Shown here in pieces: positions 58,093-64,000 of a stretch of 64,000 nt of DNA. The DNA is taken from assembly GCA_007570785.1 (NCBI GenBank), contig ML660211.1, forward strand, positions 4,135,015 to 4,199,014. Direction: 5' to 3'. The notes beneath the pieces are model-generated. The model made no database searches, was not told where the DNA came from, and was given only the letters and a program-made list of their open reading frames with translations. Position 1 is the first letter of the stretch, and every line of letters starts with the position of its first letter. Origin of the DNA: Antilocapra americana (lineage: Eukaryota > Chordata > Mammalia > Artiodactyla > Antilocapridae). Both the position numbers and the translations under genes were made by a program.

Positions 58093-58722
58093 TTTTCCTT
58101 CATTGTTGCCACAGCATTTTCATACTATGCCTACATATTTCTCAAAATATAATGTTGACTTGAGATGTGTTTGTTTATTTTTCTAAATAGTCTATATAAA
58201 GCAAATAAATAACATGTGCAGCTATTGACTCCCTTCCTGATAAAAAGGGCTAAAAATTTAACTTGAAATTGTGGATTAGGTATAAATTGTTTATTAGGAT
58301 AAAAGTAGATTATGAAATAAAACATTAAAGCTCTGTCAAAGTGACAGTTAACTAATAGTCCTTAGAGTTAAAAATCTATCAGTTACTAGCTATATTCAGA
58401 AATTATATGTCATTGAACCAAGTTTCTGCTGTCAGTACAGTATTATTTAATAATAAAGAAAATTGTCTCACTTAAATGCAGATAAAATTATGAATTACAT
58501 TCTCTTTTGTCATAACCAAACAAATGTTTTAATCTAACTTGAATCATGAGTGACACATCTTTGAAATATGTTAAATATAGACAAAAAGACAGAGAACATC
58601 AATGACAAAAAAGAAGTTGACTTTCTTTTCCTCAGAATAATCATGTAAAAGCCTACCTGGTAGATTTTTAAATTATTTTCTTCTTTATTAAATTAGCAAG
58701 TAGACTCTTAAATCTTTATCCC
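58093..58722. other. AT-rich DNA, no gene seen
   Basis: No recognisable element. Confidence 0.5.
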
Positions 58723-58723
58723 A

Positions 58724-61700
58724 TCAGTTCAGTTCAATTGTACAGCCATGTACAACTCTTTGTGACCCCAAGGACTCCAGTACTCCAGGCTTCCTTGTCC
58801 ATCACCAACTCCTGGAGCTTGCTCAAGCTTATGTCCATCGAGTTGGTGAAGCCATCCAATCATTTCATCCTCTGTCATTCCCTTCTCCACCTGCCTTCAA
58901 TCTTTCCAAGTAACAGGGTCTTTTTTAATGAATCAATTCTTCACATCAGGTGACCAAAGTATTGGAGCTTCAGGATCAGTCCTTCCAATGAATATTCAGG
59001 GCTGATTTCCTTTATGATTGACTTGTTTGATCTCCTTCCAGTCCAAGGAACTCCAAGTCTTCTTCAACATCACAGTTCAAAGGCATCTATTCTTCAAACA
59101 TCAGCTTTCTTTATAGTCCAACTCTTACATTCGTATACGACTAATAGAAAAACAACAGCTTAGACTATACAGATCTTTGTTGGTAAAGTAATGTCTCTGC
59201 TTTTTAATATGCTGTCTAGGTTTGTTGTAGCTTTTCTTTCAAGCAGTAAGCATCTTTTAATTTCATGGCTGCAGTCACCATCGGCAGTGATTTTGGAGCC
59301 CCTCAAAATAAAGTCTCTCATTATTTCCATTGTTTCCCCATCTATTTACAATGAAGTGATGGTACTGGGTGCCATGATCTTCATTTTTAGAATGATGAGT
59401 TTTAAGCCAGCTCTTCTGTTCTTCTCTTTCACTTTCATAAACAAGCTCTTCAGTTCCTCTTCGCTTTCTGCCATAAGGGTGGTTTCATCTGCATATCTGA
59501 GGTAATTGATATTTCTCCCTGAAATCTTGATTCCAGCCTGTGCTTCACCCAGCCTGGCATTTCTCATGATGTACACTGCATATAAGTTAAATAGGCAGGG
59601 TGACAATATACAGCCTTGATGTACTCCTCTTCTGATTTGGAACCTGTCTGTTGTTCCATGTCTGGTTCTGACTATTGCTTCTTGACCTGCATATAGATTT
59701 CTCAGAGGCAGATAAGGTAATCTGGTTTTCCCATCTGTTTCAGAATTCTTCAGAGTTTGATGAGATCTACACAGTCAAAGGCTTTAGCTCAATCAATGAA
59801 GCAGAATTAGAAGTTTTGTTGAAATGCTCTTGCTTTCTGAATGAGCCAGTGGATGTTGACAGTTTGATTTATGGTTCTTCTGCATTTTCTAAATCCAGCT
59901 TGAACATCTGGAAGTTCATGGTACGTGTAATTTTGAAGCCTGGCTTGGAGAATTTTGAGCATTACTTTGCTAGTGTGTGAGATTTGTGCCATTGTACAGT
60001 TGTTTGAACAACCTTTGGCATTGCTTTTCTTTGGGATAGGAGTGAAAACTGACCTTTTCCAGTCCTGTGGCCACTGCTGAGTATTCTAAATTTGCTGACA
60101 TATTGAGTGCAGCACTTTCACAGAATCATCTTTTAGGATTTGAAATAGTTCAGTTGGAATTCCATCACTGCCACTATCTTTGTTTGTAGCAATGCTTCCT
60201 AAGGTCCACTTGGCTTTGCACTCCAGAATGTCTGGCTCTAGGTGAGTGATCACACCATCGTGGTTATGTGGGTCATTATGATCTTTTTTGTGTAGTTCTT
60301 CTGTGTATTCTTGCCACCTCTCATTACTATTTTCCATGCCATTTCTGCCCTTTATTGTGCCCATCTATGTATGAAATGTTACCTTGATATCTAATTTTCT
60401 TGAAGCGATCTCTAGTCTTTCCCATTCTTATGTTGTCCTCTTTTTTTTTTGCATTAATCACTTAGGAAGTCTTTCATATCTCTCCTTGCTATTCTTTGGA
60501 ATTTTGAATTCAGAGGGATTTATCTTTCCTTTTCTCGTTTACCTTTGGCTTCTCTTCTTTTCTCAGTTATTTGTAAGACCTCCTCAGACAACTGTTTTGC
60601 CTTTTTGCATTTCTTATTCTTGGGGATAGCTTTGATCACTGCCTCCTGTACAAAGTTACAAACCTCTGTCTATAGTTCTTTAGGCATTCTATCTATCAGA
60701 TTCAATCCCCTGAATCTATTTGTCACTTCCATTGCATAATTGTAAGGTATTTGATTTAGGTCATACCTCAATGGTCTAGTGGTTTTCCCTAGTTTCTTCA
60801 ATTTAAGTCTGATTTTTCTATAAGGAGTTCATGATCTGAGCCACAGTCAGCTCCTGGTCTTATTTTTGCTGACTGTATAGAGCCTCTCCACCTTTTGCCA
60901 CAAAGAATATGATCAATCTGAGTTCAGTATTGACCATCTTGTGATGTCCATGTGTAGAGTCCTCTGTTGTGTTATTGGAAGAAGGTGTTCGTCATGATCA
61001 GTGTGTTCTCTTGGTAAAACTCTGTTAACCTTTGCCCTGCTTCTTTTTGTTCTCCAAGGTCAAACTTCCTGTTACTCCAGTTGTCTCTTGACCTCCTGCT
61101 TTTGCAGTAATTCCAGTCCCCTCTGATGAAAAGGACATCATTTTGATTTCTTGGTGTTAGTTATTAAAGGTCTTGTAGGTCTTCACAGAACCATTCAGCT
61201 TCAGCTTCTTTGGAATTAGTGGTTGAGTCATAGACTTGGATTACTGTGATACTGAATGGTTTGCCTTAGAAACAAGCAGATCATTCTGTCGTTTTTGTGA
61301 CTGCACCCAAGTACAGCATTTTGGTCTCTTGTTTACTATGAGGGCTACTCCATCTCTTCTAAGGGATTCTTGCCCACACTAGTAGTTATAATGGTCATCT
61401 GAATTAAATTCTCCCATTCTGGTCCATTTTAGTTCACTGATTCCTGAAATGTCATTGTTCACTCTTGTGATCTGCTGTTTCACCACTTCCAATATACCCT
61501 GATTCATGGACCTAACATTCCAGGTTCCTATGTAATATTGTTCTTTACAGTATCAGGCTTTACTTCCATCATCAATCATATCTGCAACTGGTGTTTTTGA
61601 TTTGGCTCACCATCTTCTTTCTTTCCTGAGCTATTTCTCCACACTTCTCCAGTAGCTTATTGGGAACCTACCAACTTGGGGAGTTCAGCTTTCAGTATCA

Positions 61701-61875
61701 TTTCTTTTTGCCTTTTTATGGGATTCTCAAAGCAAGAATACTGAAGTGGTTTGCCATTCCCTTCTTCAGTGGACCACATTTTGTCAGAACTCTCCACCAT
61801 GACCCATTCGTCTTGAGTGGTCCTACATGGCATTGCTCATAATTTCATTGAGTTAGACAAGGCTGTGATACAAGC
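58724..61875 (-). mobile_element. Nearly full-length BovB LINE (about 3.15 kb)
   Basis: The plus strand runs from the reversed tail (CAGTTCAGTTCAATTG) through the 3' region, the RT (58950-60400) and the apurinic-like endonuclease region (60400-61800), to the 5' part near TTAGACAAGGCTGTGATAC. At about 3.15 kb it is close to the family's usual 3.2 kb, unlike the other copies here. The ORF is split by frameshifts and stops. A Bov-tA pair abuts its 5' end. Confidence 0.9.
59346..59606 (-). pseudogene. BovB RT fragment, YADE catalytic box
   Basis: 86 codons with MSPCLFNLYAVYIMRNARLG, then NINYLRYADETTLMAESEEE. The catalytic YADD is YADE, a conservative but inactivating change. Upstream RT pieces of the same element lie in other frames: 59807-59992 (LPDVQAGFRKCRRTINQTVN) and 60086-60364 (NERWQEYTEELH, TNKDSGSDGIPTELF). 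Confidence 0.9.
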
Positions 61876-62200
61876 CTTCCCTTGTAACTCAGTTGGTCAA
61901 GAATCCACCTGCAGTGCAGAAGACCCCAGTTCTATTCCTGGATTGGGAGGATCCCCTGGAGATGGCATAGGCTACCCGTTCCTGTATACATGGGCTTCCC
62001 TGGTAGCTCAGATGGTAAAGAATCCACCTGCAATACAGGAGATCTTGGCTCAATCCGGGGGTGGCAAGATCCTCTGGAGGATAACATGGCAACCCACTAC
62101 AATATTCTTGCGTGGAGAATTCCCATGGACAGAGTAGCCTGGTCAGGCTGTAGTCCATGGAGTTGCGAAGAGTTGAACACAGCACAGCACAGCACAGTGA
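61876..62200 (+). mobile_element. Bov-tA dimer (truncated unit plus full unit)
   Basis: A first unit (61876-61987) contains the tRNA head and the start of the body. It is followed at 61991 by a second complete Bov-tA (GGGCTTCCCTGGTAGCTCAG) ending in a CAGCA repeat (62180-62198). Two heads in tandem could be a composite SINE subtype or a SINE inserted in a SINE. Confidence 0.92.
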
Positions 62201-62224
62201 TTTATCCCATAGAAATTGATAATT

Positions 62225-62760
62225 GTGTTTACACTAAAACCTATACCCAGCTGTTTAAAGTAGCTTAATTTTTAATAGCTGGAAACTGGAAATATTGAGA
62301 TGACCTTCAGTGGATGAATCATTAAGCAGACCATAGTCCATTTCTAGGATGAAATACTAATCAGTAATACAAGGAAGCATGGAGCATGTCGTTGACACAT
62401 GCAGCAAGCTAGAATTTCCAGGGAATTATGCTTAGTGAAAAAGTCAATCCCAAAATATAACAAGTTGGATAATTCCATCTATGTAACCTGAATATGATAA
62501 AATTGCAAATGTGGAGAACAGATTAGTGGTTGCCAGAGGATAATGGAATAAAGGGATAGAAGGATGTGCTACTCTGGTTTTAAAAGAGCAATGGAAATGA
62601 TCCTTGTGAAGATGGAAATGCTGTGTAACTTCAATGTTAACCACCTGTTACTGTATGACACTGATACTGTACTTTAGTTCTGCGAGATGTTAAAGAACAC
62701 ATGGGAGCTCCTTATTATTTTGTACAAGTGAATTTGTAATTATCAAAGATTAAAAACTTT
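62225..62760 (+). mobile_element. Ancient L1 3' UTR
   Basis: TAATTTTTAATAGCTGGAAA, TTCAGTGGATGAATCATTAA, AAGGAAGCATGGAGCATG and CAGATTAGTGGTTGCCAGAG follow the order of old L1 ORF2-end/3' UTR text on the plus strand. It is strongly diverged. Confidence 0.6.
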
Positions 62761-64000
62761 AGGAAAGTAATTCTATTGGTGATTAAAGAATGTAAGGAGA
62801 GCTTCTATTCCTTTCTAGTGATGTGGTCTTCAAGATAGCAAGAAATTTGGATGTGATATATGTTTTTAACCCCAAATCACAGGTCCATGTGAATTAGGAA
62901 GACTCATTTTAATCTTTTGCTATTTAATTTTAAAAATATATTGAGAACATAGACTACAAATGCTCTAAATTTCAGTTATATAGTTTAAAAATAAGATAAT
63001 AAAATTAACTATATATCCAATAGCTGACTCCATTAGGCATTATTGTAACAATTAAACAGTTCTGTGATTTCAAAACATTTATAATCCTTTTCACAAATAA
63101 CAAAGCTAGTATTTGTCAACTTTTTACTACCCTGGAAAAGCAAACAAAAGCACAGAAGGACATGATACTAGATAAGTTAGTGTTGCTAACTATAAAATTC
63201 TAACCAGGTGGAATAGTAACTCCTTACTAAAGTTTCCTAAAATGCAACAACAACAAAAAAAAAAACCCAAAAATATATTAAAAATTGACTGCGTGAGGAG
63301 GATTGATATCTGAATAATAATTTCCTAAACAACTATAATAATAAAGAAGATTTAAAGCTACCTGGTATGAACTTGCTGAACTGCTATGGGAAGTGGGGAG
63401 GGGTGCAGGAGTATATGTGTGTGTAATTATTGTTAATTACAAATTAAATACATAAGGTGAGATTGTTTCTATTAAATCCCTAATGTGGTATAATAGTTGA
63501 GTGAGTTGAGATACTGTTCCAGTTTAATCACATTAGATATTCTATGACATTAATTACACTTTAAAATGCATATATGAAATTAGATTTAAAATTAGGTACT
63601 ATAACCACTTTCAGTCTGTTAAAAGAAATATTAAAATATTTGAGAATGATTTTTTTAAAGATAAAACAATGTGATTGAGTTAGGAACTTCAAATTTTCTA
63701 TCTCTTTCATGTTTTATTTTTATTTGAAATACGTATTATTTGAGGTATTCATAATTTTGTTCATTCATTTCATATATATTCATCCAATACTATCATATAT
63801 GTAGTAATAATCACAGATGGAATCCACTTACCAAATGTCAAATAGTAATGTAGGTTGCTAAATTATATACATTATGTCTAGTTTTCACCTACCTGGATAA
63901 AGTTTGTTTTTATTTTGTAAATAAGAAACTGGTGATTTTTGTGTCAGGGCAAAAACTCTAGTGAGCACAAAGCTACAGTAATATAACCCTAAATTATTTT
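62761..64000. other. AT-rich single-copy DNA, no gene seen
   Basis: No recognisable transposon. An A-rich run lies at about 63245-63275. Confidence 0.5.

Noticed and set aside
1..64000. CRISPR arrays, operons, riboswitches, phage or toxin-antitoxin systems
   Set aside because: The DNA is mammalian. Direct repeats are transposons or microsatellites and none has array spacing.
1..64000. tRNA genes at the many tRNA-like GGTTCRATCCC boxes
   Set aside because: All are the tRNA-Glu-derived heads of Bov-tA, CHR-type or MIR SINEs. None folds as an isolated tRNA with its own terminator by eye.

Overview
This window is nuclear DNA from a ruminant (cattle, sheep, goat, antelope or deer group). It is a stretch of non-coding DNA, either between genes or inside a long intron, built mostly from layers of transposons. 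The host is inferred from repeats that only ruminants combine: RTE-type BovB LINEs, tRNA-Glu-derived Bov-tA SINEs, Bov-A2 dimeric SINEs, and a young ruminant L1 with a recognisable 3' end. I cannot tell the species, and no intact protein-coding gene, rRNA, tRNA or known ncRNA gene is visible.

Layout. 1-9 kb: an unassigned GC-richer LTR-like block with a CHR-type SINE piece, truncated BovB 3' ends, several Bov-tA copies, an old L1 ORF2 stretch cut by a young L1 3' end, and a Bov-tA split by an L1 tail. 9-13 kb: mostly single-copy sequence with a candidate conserved noncoding block, a CT/AT/GT microsatellite, a Tigger1-like DNA transposon and a short exon-like ORF on the minus strand. 13-22 kb: AT-rich single-copy DNA with scattered BovB, Bov-tA and Bov-A2. 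22-30 kb: dense nesting, with ancient L1 pieces interrupted by BovB, Bov-tA and young L1, an L1 with a 5' inversion and a 1.7-kb BovB. 30-39 kb: older repeats (LTR-like pieces, hAT-type DNA transposons, MIR) in single-copy DNA. 39-48 kb: a 2.2-kb L1 carrying a (CA)30 tract, BovB, an inverted SINE pair, a SINE split by a twin-primed L1, an old L1 split by a BovB tail, and a young Bov-A2. 48-51 kb: a decayed ERVL-type pol. 52-57 kb: another L1, then a young L1 whose 5' part is inverted, abutting a BovB tail. 58-62 kb: a nearly full-length but broken BovB and a Bov-tA dimer. 62-64 kb: an old L1 3' end and AT-rich DNA.

Relations between parts. The elements do not form a pathway. Their nesting gives an order of insertion: ancient L1, MIR, MaLR/ERVL, hAT and Tigger first; BovB and Bov-tA next; young L1 and Bov-A2 last. 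Exact target-site duplications support many events. The reverse transcriptase ORFs that remain are truncated, and the three catalytic boxes I could read are all altered, so nothing here looks autonomously active. I looked for an undescribed system and did not find a convincing one. The best leads are the CpG-rich orphan ORF near 3.2-3.5 kb, the exon-like minus-strand ORF near 11.8-12.0 kb, the candidate regulatory block near 9.6-10.1 kb, and the cluster of three twin-primed L1 insertions. All family names are from my memory of consensus sequences, and no database search was run.
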